Shown: positions 46,936 to 56,628, counted from the first letter of the stretch. The stretch is DNA of 64,000 bases from Pseudomonas frederiksbergensis (GCF_003732705.1 NZ_MOBR01000008.1:496001-560000); one strand, 5' to 3'. Notes: generated by a model from the letters alone, not told the origin. A program made the numbers and translations.

Positions 46936-47994
46936 TCAAATCAACGACATTTGGCGACCCGGCGGACAGAAGGCATCGCAATCCAGATCAAACCCTTCAC
47001 GATGATTGAGCCCCAGGCGCTTGATGGCTTTGGCAAAACGCTGGGCCAGAAGGTCGGCGAATGGGCCTTCACCGCGCATCCGCGCACCAAAACGGCTGTC
47101 GTAGAGCTCGCCACCGCGACTCTGGCGAATCAGGCTTAACACATGGGCCGCACGCTGCGGGTAGTGGGCGGCCAGCCATTCTTCGAACAGCGGAGCCACC
47201 TCCAGGGGCAGGCGCAACATCATATAGGCCGCACTCTGGGCGCCTGCGGCGTGGGCCTCGGTCAGCAGGCTTTCGAGCTCGCTGTCATTGATCATCGGAA
47301 TCATCGGCGAGCACAAAACCCCCACGGGAATCCCGGCCTCGCGCATCACCCTAATCGCCCGCAACCGAGCCTTGGGCGCCGCCGCGCGAGGTTCGAGAAT
47401 GCGCTTGAGCTCATCGTCCAGGGTGGTGAGGCTGATCATCACCGCCACCAGCCGCTGCTCGGCGAGCTCAACCAGCAGGTCCAGATCGCGCAGGATCAGC
47501 GAACCCTTGGTGATGATGGTCACCGGATGCCGGTAACGCAGCAGCACTTCCAGGGTTTGGCGGGTGATTTTATGTTCGCGCTCGATCGGCTGATACGGAT
47601 CGGTGTTGGAGCCCAGGTTGATCGGCGCGCATTGATAGCCGCGTTTGGAGAGTTGCTCCTCCAGTACGTCAGCGGCGTTGGTCTTGGCAATCAGCTTGGT
47701 TTCGAAATCCAGCCCCGGCGACATGTCCCAATAGGCGTGACTGGGCCGCGCATAGCAATAAATGCAGCCGTGCTCGCAACCGCGATAGGGATTGATCGAG
47801 CGGTCGAAGGGCAGATCCGGCGAGTTGTTGCGGGTGATGATGGTTTTCGCCGTTTCGATCCGCACCTCGGTGCCCTGGGTGATCGGCGCTTCCTGATACC
47901 AGCCGTCGTCCTCGGCCACCGAACGGTTCGGCGCGAAGCGGTTGTGCGGGTTGGTGGCGGTGCCGCGGCCGCGTGGCGGAAGAGGAGTGGACAT
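46936..47994 (-). CDS. PA0069-family radical SAM protein
   Basis: The 352-residue protein has the radical SAM cluster motif CxxxCxxC at Cys73, Cys77 and Cys80 (RGCEHGCIYCYARPSH) and the spore photoproduct lyase-like region YRHPVTIITKGSLILRDLD. The family is usually called PA0069 and has no proven reaction. A LexA box lies directly upstream, so it is probably a member of the SOS response, as reported for PA0069 in P. aeruginosa; a role in DNA lesion repair is an inference. Confidence 0.88.
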   Translation of the reverse strand: MSTPLPPRGRGTATNPHNRFAPNRSVAEDDGWYQEAPITQGTEVRIETAKTIITRNNSPDLPFDRSINPYRGCEHGCIYCYARPSHAYWDMSPGLDFETKLIAKTNAADVLEEQLSKRGYQCAPINLGSNTDPYQPIEREHKITRQTLEVLLRYRHPVTIITKGSLILRDLDLLVELAEQRLVAVMISLTTLDDELKRILEPRAAAPKARLRAIRVMREAGIPVGVLCSPMIPMINDSELESLLTEAHAAGAQSAAYMMLRLPLEVAPLFEEWLAAHYPQRAAHVLSLIRQSRGGELYDSRFGARMRGEGPFADLLAQRFAKAIKRLGLNHREGFDLDCDAFCPPGRQMSLI

Positions 47995-48007
47995 GAAAAC
48001 GCCTCGA

Positions 48008-48027
48008 TACTGGTTTTATATACAGTA
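48008..48027 (-). promoter_or_regulatory. LexA operator (SOS box)
   Basis: On the minus strand the sequence is TACTGTATATAAAACCAGTA, with the CTG-N10-CAG core at 48010-48025. It matches the consensus TACTG-TATATATATA-CAGTA closely. It ends 14 bp before the ATG of the radical SAM gene. It sits inside a larger inverted repeat (47998-48006 with 48029-48037, CGAGGCGTT/AACGCCTCG), whose proximal arm holds the GAGGCG that could be the ribosome binding site. Confidence 0.85.
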
Positions 48028-48064
48028 ACGAGGCGTTGTTCATCTGGCTAGTGCCGCTGGGCGA

Positions 48065-49375
48065 TCAGTTCTTCTGGGTGACCTGTCCCAAATCATCGCC
48101 CGAGGTGGTTTTCATATCGTCCTTGCGCAGATCAGCCACGGTGCTCGCCTTGACTGGCGAACCACTGTTGCCCCAACTGCCACGAATGAAACTGACTACA
48201 TCCGCCACTTCCTGATCCGACAAGCGCCAGGCAAATCCGGGCATGGTGAAGGTCGACGGTGCCGTGTGCGTGGCCGGCAAGGTACCGCCCTTGAGCACGA
48301 TATTGATCAGGGACGTCGGGTCCTCCGACTGCAACACCGGATTGCCCGCCAGCGCCGGGAACACACGGGTATAACCGTGACCGTCGGTACGGTGGCACGC
48401 CGCGCAGTTGTCGATGTACACCGAGGCGCCAGGCTGGCTGTCGTCACCCTTCCACAGCGCTTGCGCGACTTGTTTGTCGTACGGGTGCGGCTGATCGTTG
48501 GGATCATTGGCCGGCAGCGACTTGAGGTAACGGGCAATTGCGGTCAGGTCGGCGTCGGTCATGTACTGCATGCTGTGGGTCACCACATCGCTCATACCCC
48601 CGAACACCGCGCTGCGGTCGCTGCGCCCGGTCTTGAGGAATTGCACCAGTTGCTCTTCGCTCCAGCTGCCGAGGCCGTCCTTGTGGTCGCCGCGCAGACT
48701 TTTCGCGATCCAGCCTTCCAGTGGCGCACTGCCTGACAGAAACGTACTGCCTTCACCGGCATTCAGGGATTTTTCCTGCATGGTCAGGGCACGGGGCGTA
48801 TGGCAGGCGCCGCAATGTCCCAAGCCTTCCACCAGATAAGCCCCACGACTGACTACCGCGTCTGCGCCGGGTGCCGCGTGGTAATCAGCGACGGCCGGGG
48901 CGAATAACCAGCGCCAGCCCATCAGCGGCCAACGCATGCTCAGCGGCCAGGGAATGTCGCTGGCCTTGTTCTCCTGGGCAACCGGCGCCACGCCGTGCAT
49001 GAAGTAGGCGTACAAAGCCTGCATGTCCGGTTCGGTGACGCTGGCGTAGGACGGATACGGCATCGCCGGGTACAGAGTGCTGCCGTTCTTGTCCACACCG
49101 TGGCGTACGGCTTTGTCGAAGTCTTCGAAGCTGTAGTCGCCCAGGCCGGTTTTGTCCGGGGTGATGTTGGTGGAGTAGATCGTGCCGATCGGCGTTTCCA
49201 TCGGCAGACCACCGGCGAACGGCTTGCCGTCCTTGGCGGTGTGACAGGCGACACAGTCGCCGGCCCGAGCCAGGTATTCACCTTGTTTGATCAGGTTTTG
49301 ATCAACTTCAGCGGCGTTGATTGATGCACTGCCGAGCAGGGCGAAGGTCGCGATAACGAATGCTTTCATGTTCAT
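48065..49375 (-). CDS. Tri-haem cytochrome c subunit of GMC dehydrogenase
   Basis: The 436-residue protein has a signal peptide (LLGSASINAAEV) and three haem c sites: CVACHT, CGACHT and CAACHR. It is the electron-accepting subunit of flavoprotein gluconate/alcohol/sorbitol-type dehydrogenases, passing electrons to ubiquinone. It follows the flavoprotein gene by 6 bp on the same strand. Confidence 0.92.
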   Translation of the reverse strand: MNMKAFVIATFALLGSASINAAEVDQNLIKQGEYLARAGDCVACHTAKDGKPFAGGLPMETPIGTIYSTNITPDKTGLGDYSFEDFDKAVRHGVDKNGSTLYPAMPYPSYASVTEPDMQALYAYFMHGVAPVAQENKASDIPWPLSMRWPLMGWRWLFAPAVADYHAAPGADAVVSRGAYLVEGLGHCGACHTPRALTMQEKSLNAGEGSTFLSGSAPLEGWIAKSLRGDHKDGLGSWSEEQLVQFLKTGRSDRSAVFGGMSDVVTHSMQYMTDADLTAIARYLKSLPANDPNDQPHPYDKQVAQALWKGDDSQPGASVYIDNCAACHRTDGHGYTRVFPALAGNPVLQSEDPTSLINIVLKGGTLPATHTAPSTFTMPGFAWRLSDQEVADVVSFIRGSWGNSGSPVKASTVADLRKDDMKTTSGDDLGQVTQKN

Positions 49376-49381
49376 CGCTCC

Positions 49382-51166
49382 TTAAGCCTGAACCAGCGGG
49401 CCGGGGTTTTTCAGGTACTGCTCGCGGATCGCGCGGGCCGACCAATACGTCAACGCAGCCACCAGGCCTGTAGGGTTGTAGCCCAAGCCTTGTGGGAAAG
49501 CGGACGCGCCAGGGACGAACACGTTATGCACGTCCCAGCTCTGCAAGTAACGGTTCAGGGCGCTGGTTTTCGGGTTGGTGCCCATGATCGCGCCACCGTT
49601 GAGGTGGGTGGTCTGGTAAGCCGCGGTGTTGAAGTGATCACCGACCTGCTTGCCGATTACGGCGATGGCTTTAGGGCCCATGGCTTCGGCGACCTTGCCC
49701 ATTTTCTCAACCATGAAGCGGTTCATCTTGATGTCGTTTTCCTGCCAGTCGAACGTCATCCGCAGCAGCGGCAAGCCGTAGGAATCGCGATACACAGGAT
49801 CGAGATCCAGGTAGTTGCCACGGTAGGACTGATGCGCGCCGTGGGCGTCCATCGACACCTGGTGGGTGTAGTAATCGGCGGTGGCGCGTTTCCAGGCACT
49901 GCCCCAGGCCGGGGTGCCCGGAGGGTTGGAGGTCCCGGCAATCGGTCGGCTGCCGGCCTGGTTGACCCACATCGGCGAACCGCCGACGAAGCCATGGGGG
50001 CCATGGTCGAAGTTGTCGGCGTTGAAATCATCGATCGCCACGCCATTGCCGCCCGCGCCGATGAAGTTGTTGGTGTGGGTGTCCTTGTCGAAGAACGCCT
50101 TGATGGTGGCCATGTTCTGGTAGGCGAAGTTCTTGCCGACCACGCCTTCACCGCTGATCGGGTCGTAAGGCTTGCCGATGCCCGAAAGCAGCATCAACCG
50201 CACGTTATGGAACTGGAAGGCACCGAGGATCACCAGGTCGGCCGGTTGCTCGATTTCCCGGCCCTGGCCATCGATGTAGGTCACGCCGGTGGCTTTGCTC
50301 TTGGTGCTGTCGAGGTTGACCCGCAGCACGTGGGAATTGGCCCGCAGTTCGAAATTCGGCAGCGGCTTGAGCGCTGGCAGAATGTTCACGTTGGGCGATG
50401 CCTTGGAATACATGTAGCAGACGTAGCCGCTGCAAAAACCGCAGAAGTTGCACGGGCCCATCTGCGCGCCGTAAGGGTTGGTGTACGGACCGGACGTGTT
50501 GGCTGACGGCAGGTTGTAGGGTTTGTAACCCACGGCGGTGGCCGCTTTCTGGAACAGCTGTGCGGAAACGGTGTTCTTCTGGGATTCCAGCGGGAAAGGG
50601 TTCGAGCGATCCGGCGCATAAGGGTTGCCGCCCTTGCCTTCGCCGACCAACTGACCGTTCACCGTCCAGGCCTGACCTGATGTGCCGAACACCTTCTCGG
50701 CGTAATCAAAAAACGGTTCCAGTTCTTCATAGCTGACGCCGAAGTCCTGGATGGTCATGTCCTTGGGGATGAAGTGTTTGCCGTAGCGTTCTTCGTAGTG
50801 GCTGCGCATCCGCAGCTCGATCGGGTCGACCCGAAAGTGCACGCCGGACCAGTGCAGACCCGCGCCGCCCACGCCATTGCCAGGCAAGAACGCGCCGAGT
50901 TGGCGGTTCGGCAGGGCAATGTCATTCACGCTATGGCGAATGGTCACGGTCTCTTTGGAGATGTCCTGGAAGAGTTTTTTCCGCACGCTGTAGGTGAGTT
51001 CGTCGATCACCTGGGGATAGTTGCCGTCAGGGTAAGTGTCCTGCATCGGCCCGCGCTCCAGTGCCAGCACGTTCAGGCCGGCTTCTGTCAGCTCTTTGGC
51101 CATGATCGCGCCGGTCCAGCCAAAACCGACGATCACCGCATCGACCTTCTTCATTACTGTTGCCAT
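49382..51166 (-). CDS. GMC oxidoreductase, catalytic subunit of periplasmic dehydrogenase
   Basis: The 594-residue flavoprotein of the GMC family has the FAD-binding GFGWTGAIMAKELTEAG motif (N-terminal) and a C-terminal region with HLNGGAIMGTNP and FVPGASAFPQGLGYNPT that carries the catalytic His/Asn region. It resembles membrane-bound gluconate 2-dehydrogenase and related sugar (acid) dehydrogenases. Exact substrate cannot be told. It is exported with its Tat-signal partner, encoded immediately upstream. Confidence 0.9.
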   Translation of the reverse strand: MATVMKKVDAVIVGFGWTGAIMAKELTEAGLNVLALERGPMQDTYPDGNYPQVIDELTYSVRKKLFQDISKETVTIRHSVNDIALPNRQLGAFLPGNGVGGAGLHWSGVHFRVDPIELRMRSHYEERYGKHFIPKDMTIQDFGVSYEELEPFFDYAEKVFGTSGQAWTVNGQLVGEGKGGNPYAPDRSNPFPLESQKNTVSAQLFQKAATAVGYKPYNLPSANTSGPYTNPYGAQMGPCNFCGFCSGYVCYMYSKASPNVNILPALKPLPNFELRANSHVLRVNLDSTKSKATGVTYIDGQGREIEQPADLVILGAFQFHNVRLMLLSGIGKPYDPISGEGVVGKNFAYQNMATIKAFFDKDTHTNNFIGAGGNGVAIDDFNADNFDHGPHGFVGGSPMWVNQAGSRPIAGTSNPPGTPAWGSAWKRATADYYTHQVSMDAHGAHQSYRGNYLDLDPVYRDSYGLPLLRMTFDWQENDIKMNRFMVEKMGKVAEAMGPKAIAVIGKQVGDHFNTAAYQTTHLNGGAIMGTNPKTSALNRYLQSWDVHNVFVPGASAFPQGLGYNPTGLVAALTYWSARAIREQYLKNPGPLVQA

Positions 51167-51169
51167 GGC

Positions 51170-51910
51170 TTATGCCCTCTCGCCGCGAATCGAAACTGCC
51201 GGGAAGGGGTATTGCTCGTTGCGTTCCACCCAATCCATGAAATCGGCGCGGGCGCCGGGGAAGCCGATCATGGTCCAGCCGACCATGCCTTTGTTGCCGC
51301 CGTGGATCGGGTCGCAGAAGAACCCTTCCTTGGTGTTTTGCAGCAACAGGTTGAAGAAAATCTTCGACGGAACGCTGTCGAACTCGGGTTTTCCGGCCTC
51401 GAGTTGCTTCAGCAAATCGTCTCGGGTAGCGCTGTCTTGGTCAGCAAATACTTTACCGTTGAACGCCTTCGACCAGGCATCAGTGGCGGCGATACCCAGG
51501 CGATAGATCTCTTTGGGTACGAGTTTGCTCTGCCAGCCCATTTCCGCCGGGGCGTCGGCGTTGAACGGCCCTTGCATGAACCACAGGGCGCCGGCGGCGT
51601 ACGGGGTGTTCATCTGTCGGTCGATATATTCCGGCACGCCAGCTTCCAGAGCGCCTGGTCCCTGGGCATCGCTCGGGATCAACTGGGCGACGGCAGCCTT
51701 GATGAACGTCCATTCTTCGGCGGTGAAGTAAGTGGGTTCATAGGTGCTGGTGCTGACGGGCGTTTTATCGGTACTGGCCGGCGCCGATTCTGGCGCGGCA
51801 AGCAGGACTGAACTGCCCAGCGCGGTGCTGGCGACGGTGACCACCGGGATCAAGGTCAGGGATTTGCGCAAAAACTCACGCCGCGGGTTGTCTCGATCTT
51901 GATCAGACAT
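51170..51910 (-). CDS. Gluconate 2-dehydrogenase subunit 3-family protein (Tat exported)
   Basis: The 246-residue protein starts with a twin-arginine signal (NPRREFLRKSLTLIPVV) and has the subunit 3 domain (FTAEEWTFIKAAVAQLIPSDAQGPGALEAGVPEYIDRQ). It is the small partner that carries the flavoprotein out through Tat. ATG at 51910 is the natural start; five upstream codons are open. The flavoprotein gene starts 3 bp after its stop. Confidence 0.9.
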   Translation of the reverse strand: MSDQDRDNPRREFLRKSLTLIPVVTVASTALGSSVLLAAPESAPASTDKTPVSTSTYEPTYFTAEEWTFIKAAVAQLIPSDAQGPGALEAGVPEYIDRQMNTPYAAGALWFMQGPFNADAPAEMGWQSKLVPKEIYRLGIAATDAWSKAFNGKVFADQDSATRDDLLKQLEAGKPEFDSVPSKIFFNLLLQNTKEGFFCDPIHGGNKGMVGWTMIGFPGARADFMDWVERNEQYPFPAVSIRGERA

Positions 51911-52206
51911 GGGGGTGCACCTCATCAGGCATTGATGGTTTTTTTGCCATTTCGTCGAACGGCTTTTCGTTTTGGCAGGAATGCAGGTGTGCAGCGATCA
52001 GTGAGAACGCCGCGCTTCTGCAAACATTGGTTACAAATGGTAGCAGCCTAAGTATCAGGATGAACCGATTCAGCGGAAAAAAAGCGGGGTTATGCGACGA
52101 AAGTCGCTGCATTCACGATTCTTTGACAGACGGCTCACAGTGCTTTGACCGCTCAAGCCTGAAGCTGACCGTCATTAATCCGCTTCTTCCTGTACGGTCG
52201 CCCAGC

Positions 52207-52854
52207 ATGTTTAAAACTCGCCTTATCCCTGCGATATGCCTATCGCTGGTTGCCTTTTTCAACCTTTCGTTGGCCATGGCCGACGACGCCGGTTCTCCTC
52301 GACCTGCGGAATGGGCACAGTCAGTGGAGGCGAAATACAACCTCTTCCAAATGTCCCCGACCCTCTACCGCAGCGCATTGCCCGACAGCGGGGTCGTGCC
52401 GCTGCTGGAAAAACTCAAGGTTGGAACCGTCATCAACTTCCTGCCTGAATCGGACTCCCGCTGGCTGTCCTCGCCCGGCATCAATCAGGTCCAGTTGCCT
52501 TACCGCACCAATCACGTGGATGACGCGCAGGTCATTGCGGCGCTTCGTGCCATTCAGACTGCCGAGGCCAAAGGCCCGGTGTTGATGCATTGCAAACACG
52601 GTTCCGACCGCACAGGCCTGATGGCGGCGATGTACCGGGTGGTGGTGCAGGGGTGGAGTAAGGAAGACGCCCTGAATGAAATGACCGAGGGCGGTTTTGG
52701 CGACAGCACCCACTTCAAGGACGGCGTTCGCTACATGATGCAGGCGGATACCGACAAACTGCGCACCGCGCTGGCCAATGGTGATTGCAGCACCAGCCCG
52801 TTTGCCATGTGCTCGATGAAGAGCTGGTTCAAGTCGGCCAACGTCGAGAAGTAG
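52207..52854 (+). CDS. Exported dual-specificity/tyrosine phosphatase-like protein
   Basis: The 215-residue protein has a signal peptide (LSLVAFFNLSLAMADD) and a phosphatase domain with the signature HCKHGSDRTG (Cys129, Arg135), a complete CX5R P-loop. The general acid region is likely around PYRTNHVDDAQV. It would dephosphorylate phosphotyrosine, phosphoinositide or another phosphoester in the periplasm. The frame is open from 52027, but the ATG at 52207 starts the signal peptide. It is divergent from the dehydrogenase operon. Confidence 0.8.
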   Translation: MFKTRLIPAICLSLVAFFNLSLAMADDAGSPRPAEWAQSVEAKYNLFQMSPTLYRSALPDSGVVPLLEKLKVGTVINFLPESDSRWLSSPGINQVQLPYRTNHVDDAQVIAALRAIQTAEAKGPVLMHCKHGSDRTGLMAAMYRVVVQGWSKEDALNEMTEGGFGDSTHFKDGVRYMMQADTDKLRTALANGDCSTSPFAMCSMKSWFKSANVEK

Positions 52855-52869
52855 GAAAACCGAAAACCT

Positions 52870-52959
52870 TGTGGGAGCGAGCCTGCTCGCGAATACGGTG
52901 TGTCAGTCAACATCAATGTCGAATGACACGCCGCCTTCGCGAGCAGGCTCGCTCCCACA
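52870..52959. repeat. Paired REP palindrome
   Basis: Arms TGTGGGAGCGAGCCTGCTCG (from 52870) and its complement (ending 52959) flank a spacer including GTGTGTCAGTCAACATC. It is at the convergent ends of the phosphatase and yheV genes. Confidence 0.9.
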
Positions 52960-52968
52960 AGGGATCAT

Positions 52969-53256
52969 TCAGTGTTGCTCGTCAGGCTTTTTCTTCAGCT
53001 TCGGGTTCGGGAAGAATTGCACGGCCTGAACCTTGGCGTCCGGCACCTTCAGCGCCGAGACGTTGACCCGCGTGCCCAATTCCTTGGGCACGGACAAACC
53101 TTGTTCATTGAGCGTGTCGGAATAACCGCAGGCCACGCACTCACGGTGCGGGACCTCGTCTTCGTTCCACATCATCAATTTGTCCGGCTCGCTGCACGCC
53201 GGGCAGACCGCCCCGGCGATAAAGCGTTTTTTCGTGATCACAGGCCCCTCGCTCAT
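52969..53256 (-). CDS. yheV: YheV-family zinc ribbon protein
   Basis: The 95-residue protein has two CxxC pairs (CPAC and CVAC) forming a zinc ribbon, matching YheV. Its function is unknown. The C-terminal part is basic (NPKLKKKPDEQH). It overlaps the prlC stop by 4 bp (ATGA) and is encoded directly after prlC, as in many gamma-proteobacteria. Confidence 0.88.
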   Translation of the reverse strand: MSEGPVITKKRFIAGAVCPACSEPDKLMMWNEDEVPHRECVACGYSDTLNEQGLSVPKELGTRVNVSALKVPDAKVQAVQFFPNPKLKKKPDEQH

Positions 53257-55304
53257 GCTGCCGCGTCCTCACTCAGGCCGCTGTGGCGCAAGAGTGCGTC
53301 AATCGATGGCTCACGGCCACGGAAGTCGATGAACAGCACCATCGGCTCCTGAGAACCGCCGCGGGCCAGGATCGCTTCGCGGAAGGCGCGACCGGTTTCG
53401 GCATTGAGCACGCCGTCTTCTTCGAACTTCGAGAAGGCATCGGCCGACAGCACTTCAGCCCATTTGTAGCTGTAGTAACCCGCCGCGTAACCGCCGGCGA
53501 AGATGTGCGCGAAGCTGTTCGGGAAACGGTTGTAGGCCGGTGGACGCATGACCGATACCTCGTCGCGCACGCCTTCGAGCACTTGCAACACGCTGCGGCC
53601 GTCGCCGTGGGTGGCGTGCAGTTCGAAGTCGAACAACGAGAACTCCAATTGGCGGACCATCATCAGGCCGGACTGGAAGTTCTTCGCCGCGAGCATTTTG
53701 CCCAGCAGGTCTTGAGGCAGTGGCTCGCCGGTTTCGTAGTGACCGGAAATCAGCGCCAGGCCTTCCGGCTCCCAGCACCAGTTTTCCATGAACTGGCTTG
53801 GCAACTCGACCGCATCCCACGCCACGCCGTTGATGCCGGACACGCCGGCATGCTCGACGCGGGTCAGCAGGTGATGCAGGCCATGGCCGAATTCGTGAAA
53901 CAGGGTGGTGACTTCATCGTGGGTCAGCAATGCAGGCTTGCCGCTGTCGGCCGGGGTGAAGTTGCACACCAGGTTGGCCACCGGGCTTTGCAGCACGCCT
54001 TCAGCGGTGCGACGGCGATCGCGGGCGCCGTCCATCCAGGCACCGCCACGCTTGTTGGCGCGGGCGTAGAGGTCAAAGAAGAAGCGGCCGACGTGCTGGC
54101 CGTTTTCCTTGATCTCGAACAGGCGAACATCCGGGTGCCAGGTATCGAAGCCTTTCTGCTCGGCGATCTCGATGCCGTACAGGCGCTGAACGATGGCGAA
54201 CAGGCCGCCCAGCACTTTGTCGATCGGGAAGTAGGCGCGAAGGGCTTCCTGGGCAACGCTGTAACGTTGTTCGCGGAGCTTTTCACCGTAGAAACCGCTG
54301 TCCCAGCTTTGCAGGTCCGGGCAGCCCTGTTCGGCGGCGTAGGCCTTGAGCTGCTCCAGGTCCTGGGCGGCGAATGGTTTGCTGCGTTTGGCCAGGTCAC
54401 GTAGGAAACTGAGCACCTGGTCGCTGGATTCAGCCATTTTGGTCGCCAGACTCAGCTCCGAGAAACTGGCGAAACCCAGCAGCTTGGCCAGTTCCTGACG
54501 CAGGTCGAGGATTTCTTCCATCACCGGGCTGTTGTCATTCTGACCGGCATTCGGGCCTTGGTCCGACGCACGGGTGCAGTAGGCGGCGTAGACTTCTTCG
54601 CGCAAGGCGCGGTCCTGGGCGTAGGTCATCACCGCGTAGTAGCTCGGGAATTCCAGGGTGATCAGGAAGCCTTCCAGGTCTTTGGCCTGTGCAGCGGCGG
54701 CCATTTGCGCCTTGGCCGAATCGGTCAGGCCGGCGAGGGCGGCTTCGTCGGTGACGTGCTTGGTCCAGGCCTGGGTCGCGTCGAGCAGTTGATTGGAGAA
54801 GCGGCTGCCCAGCTCCGACAACTTGCTCTGCACTTCGGCGTAACGCTTTTGTTCGGCTTCCGGCAGGTCGATACCCGACAGACGGAAGTCACGCAGGGCA
54901 TGTTCCAGGATGGTTTTTTGCGCCACGTCGAAACCGGCGGCTTCCGGGCTATTGGCCAGGGCTTCGAACGCTTGGAACAGTTCGCGGTTCTGGCCCATCT
55001 CGGTGGAGTAGGCGCTCAACGCTGGCAGGCAGGATTCGTAGGCTTCACGCAGTTCAGCGCTGTTGCACACGGCATTCAAATGGCTGACCGGACTCCAGGC
55101 AGCGCCCAGGCGATCATTGAGTTCGTCCATCGCCAGCACCAGGCCGGCCCAGGTCGGTTGTTTGCCCTGGGTTTTGAGGATCTCGATAATGGCGGCGCGG
55201 TTGTCAGCCAGGATCTGTTCAATGGCCGGTTGCACGTGTTCGGCACGGATCGCCGAGAACGGCGGCAGGTCGTAGGACTGCAAAAGAGGGTTGTTCACGC
55301 TCAC
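53253..55304 (-). CDS. prlC: Oligopeptidase A (M3 family)
   Basis: The 683-residue metallopeptidase has the zinc motif HEFGH (His470-His474) in TLFHEFGHGLHHLL and the downstream glutamate of the family. It degrades short peptides and signal peptides in the cytoplasm. The frame is open to 55331, but the GTG at 55304 (SVNNPLLQSYDLPPF) is chosen as start because it matches the usual family N-terminus. It is divergent from the gamma-CA-like gene with about 90 bp between the starts. Confidence 0.92.
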   Translation of the reverse strand: MSVNNPLLQSYDLPPFSAIRAEHVQPAIEQILADNRAAIIEILKTQGKQPTWAGLVLAMDELNDRLGAAWSPVSHLNAVCNSAELREAYESCLPALSAYSTEMGQNRELFQAFEALANSPEAAGFDVAQKTILEHALRDFRLSGIDLPEAEQKRYAEVQSKLSELGSRFSNQLLDATQAWTKHVTDEAALAGLTDSAKAQMAAAAQAKDLEGFLITLEFPSYYAVMTYAQDRALREEVYAAYCTRASDQGPNAGQNDNSPVMEEILDLRQELAKLLGFASFSELSLATKMAESSDQVLSFLRDLAKRSKPFAAQDLEQLKAYAAEQGCPDLQSWDSGFYGEKLREQRYSVAQEALRAYFPIDKVLGGLFAIVQRLYGIEIAEQKGFDTWHPDVRLFEIKENGQHVGRFFFDLYARANKRGGAWMDGARDRRRTAEGVLQSPVANLVCNFTPADSGKPALLTHDEVTTLFHEFGHGLHHLLTRVEHAGVSGINGVAWDAVELPSQFMENWCWEPEGLALISGHYETGEPLPQDLLGKMLAAKNFQSGLMMVRQLEFSLFDFELHATHGDGRSVLQVLEGVRDEVSVMRPPAYNRFPNSFAHIFAGGYAAGYYSYKWAEVLSADAFSKFEEDGVLNAETGRAFREAILARGGSQEPMVLFIDFRGREPSIDALLRHSGLSEDAAA

Positions 55305-55393
55305 GGTTGGCACCTTGGCTGGAAGAAACATGCGGCCATCTTAATTACAATCGACGCTCACCGCAGCTATCAGCGACAGAGAGAGAACCTATC

Positions 55394-55939
55394 GTGACCC
55401 TTCGCAAGTATCTGAACCACACGCCGCTGCTGGGCAAAGGCGCTTTTGTCGACGGCTCGGCGGTGGTAATCGGCGACGTCGAAATCGGCGATGACAGCTC
55501 CGTCTGGCCGCTGACGGTGATCCGCGGCGACATGCACCGCATCCGCATCGGTGCGCGCACCAGCGTCCAGGATGGCTGCGTGCTGCACATTACCCACGCC
55601 GGGCCGTTCAATCCTGATGGTTTTCCGTGCCTGATTGGCGATGACGTGACCGTCGCCCACAAAGTCATGCTGCACGGTTGCTCGGTGGGTAGCCGGGTGC
55701 TGATTGGCATGGGCAGCATCGTCATGGATGGTGCGGTGGTCGAGGACGACGTGATCATCGGCGCTGGCAGCCTGGTGCCGCCGGGCAAGCGCCTGGAAAG
55801 CGGTTTCCTGTATGTCGGCAGCCCGGTGAAACAGATCCGGCCGCTGACGGACAAGGAAAAAGCCTTTTTCACCTATAGCGCGGCGAACTACGTGAAGCTC
55901 AAAGACCTGCATCTGGCTGAAGGCTACGACCAGCTCTGA
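55394..55939 (+). CDS. Gamma-carbonic anhydrase-like protein
   Basis: The 181-residue protein has the left-handed beta-helix hexapeptide repeats of the gamma-CA/YrdA family. Candidate zinc histidines are in LHITHAG and VAHKVMLHGC. Activity is often not shown in bacterial members, so the role is uncertain. The GTG at 55394 after GAGAGAAC is chosen; the frame is open from 55307. It is followed 29 bp later by the HAD phosphatase gene. Confidence 0.88.
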   Translation: MTLRKYLNHTPLLGKGAFVDGSAVVIGDVEIGDDSSVWPLTVIRGDMHRIRIGARTSVQDGCVLHITHAGPFNPDGFPCLIGDDVTVAHKVMLHGCSVGSRVLIGMGSIVMDGAVVEDDVIIGAGSLVPPGKRLESGFLYVGSPVKQIRPLTDKEKAFFTYSAANYVKLKDLHLAEGYDQL

Positions 55940-55968
55940 CTTTTTCCTACGATTGCCCAGGATTATTC

Positions 55969-56619
55969 ATGCATTACCAAACTGTTCTGTTCGACCTCGA
56001 TGGCACCCTGACCGACCCGCGCGAGGGCATTACCCGTTCGATCCAGTTCGCCTTGGCCAAACTGGGCATCGATGAGCCCGACCTGACCAAACTCGAACAC
56101 TTCATCGGCCCGCCGCTGTTGCAGGCGTTCATGCAGTTCTACGAATTCGACGAGCCCAAGGCCTGGGAAGCGGTGAACTTCTATCGCGAGCGTTTCAAAG
56201 TCACTGGCCTGTACGAGAACCGGGTGTTCGATGGCGTCACCCCATTGCTGGAAACCCTGGGCAGCCAAGGCCGACAGCTCTACATCGCCACGTCAAAACC
56301 CTGGGTGTTCGCCCGCGAGATCGCCCGACACTTCGACTTTGCCAAACACTTCAAAGTGATTTACGGCAGCGAACTGGACGGGACGCGGACCAACAAAGTG
56401 GAACTGATTGCCCATTTGATGGCAGAAGAAGGCCTGGACCCGAGCAATACCCTGATGATCGGCGACCGCAAACACGATTTGATCGGTGCGCGCAGTAATG
56501 GGCTGGATGCGGCGGCGGTGGGTTACGGTTTTGGCAGCCGGGAAGAATTGAGCGCCGAAGCACCGGCGTATCACTTTGAAACACTGGAAGAGATGCACCG
56601 GGCGTTTTTGCAGCGTTAG
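55969..56619 (+). CDS. HAD-family hydrolase, phosphoglycolate phosphatase-like
   Basis: The 216-residue HAD hydrolase has motif I DLDGTLTDP, motif II TSKPW and motif IV MIGDRKHDLIGA, with a helical cap between. It probably acts on a small phosphate ester or nucleotide. No further specificity can be read. It follows the gamma-CA-like gene on the same strand and is bounded by a REP pair. Confidence 0.88.
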   Translation: MHYQTVLFDLDGTLTDPREGITRSIQFALAKLGIDEPDLTKLEHFIGPPLLQAFMQFYEFDEPKAWEAVNFYRERFKVTGLYENRVFDGVTPLLETLGSQGRQLYIATSKPWVFAREIARHFDFAKHFKVIYGSELDGTRTNKVELIAHLMAEEGLDPSNTLMIGDRKHDLIGARSNGLDAAAVGYGFGSREELSAEAPAYHFETLEEMHRAFLQR

Positions 56620-56628
56620 TTCGATTGC

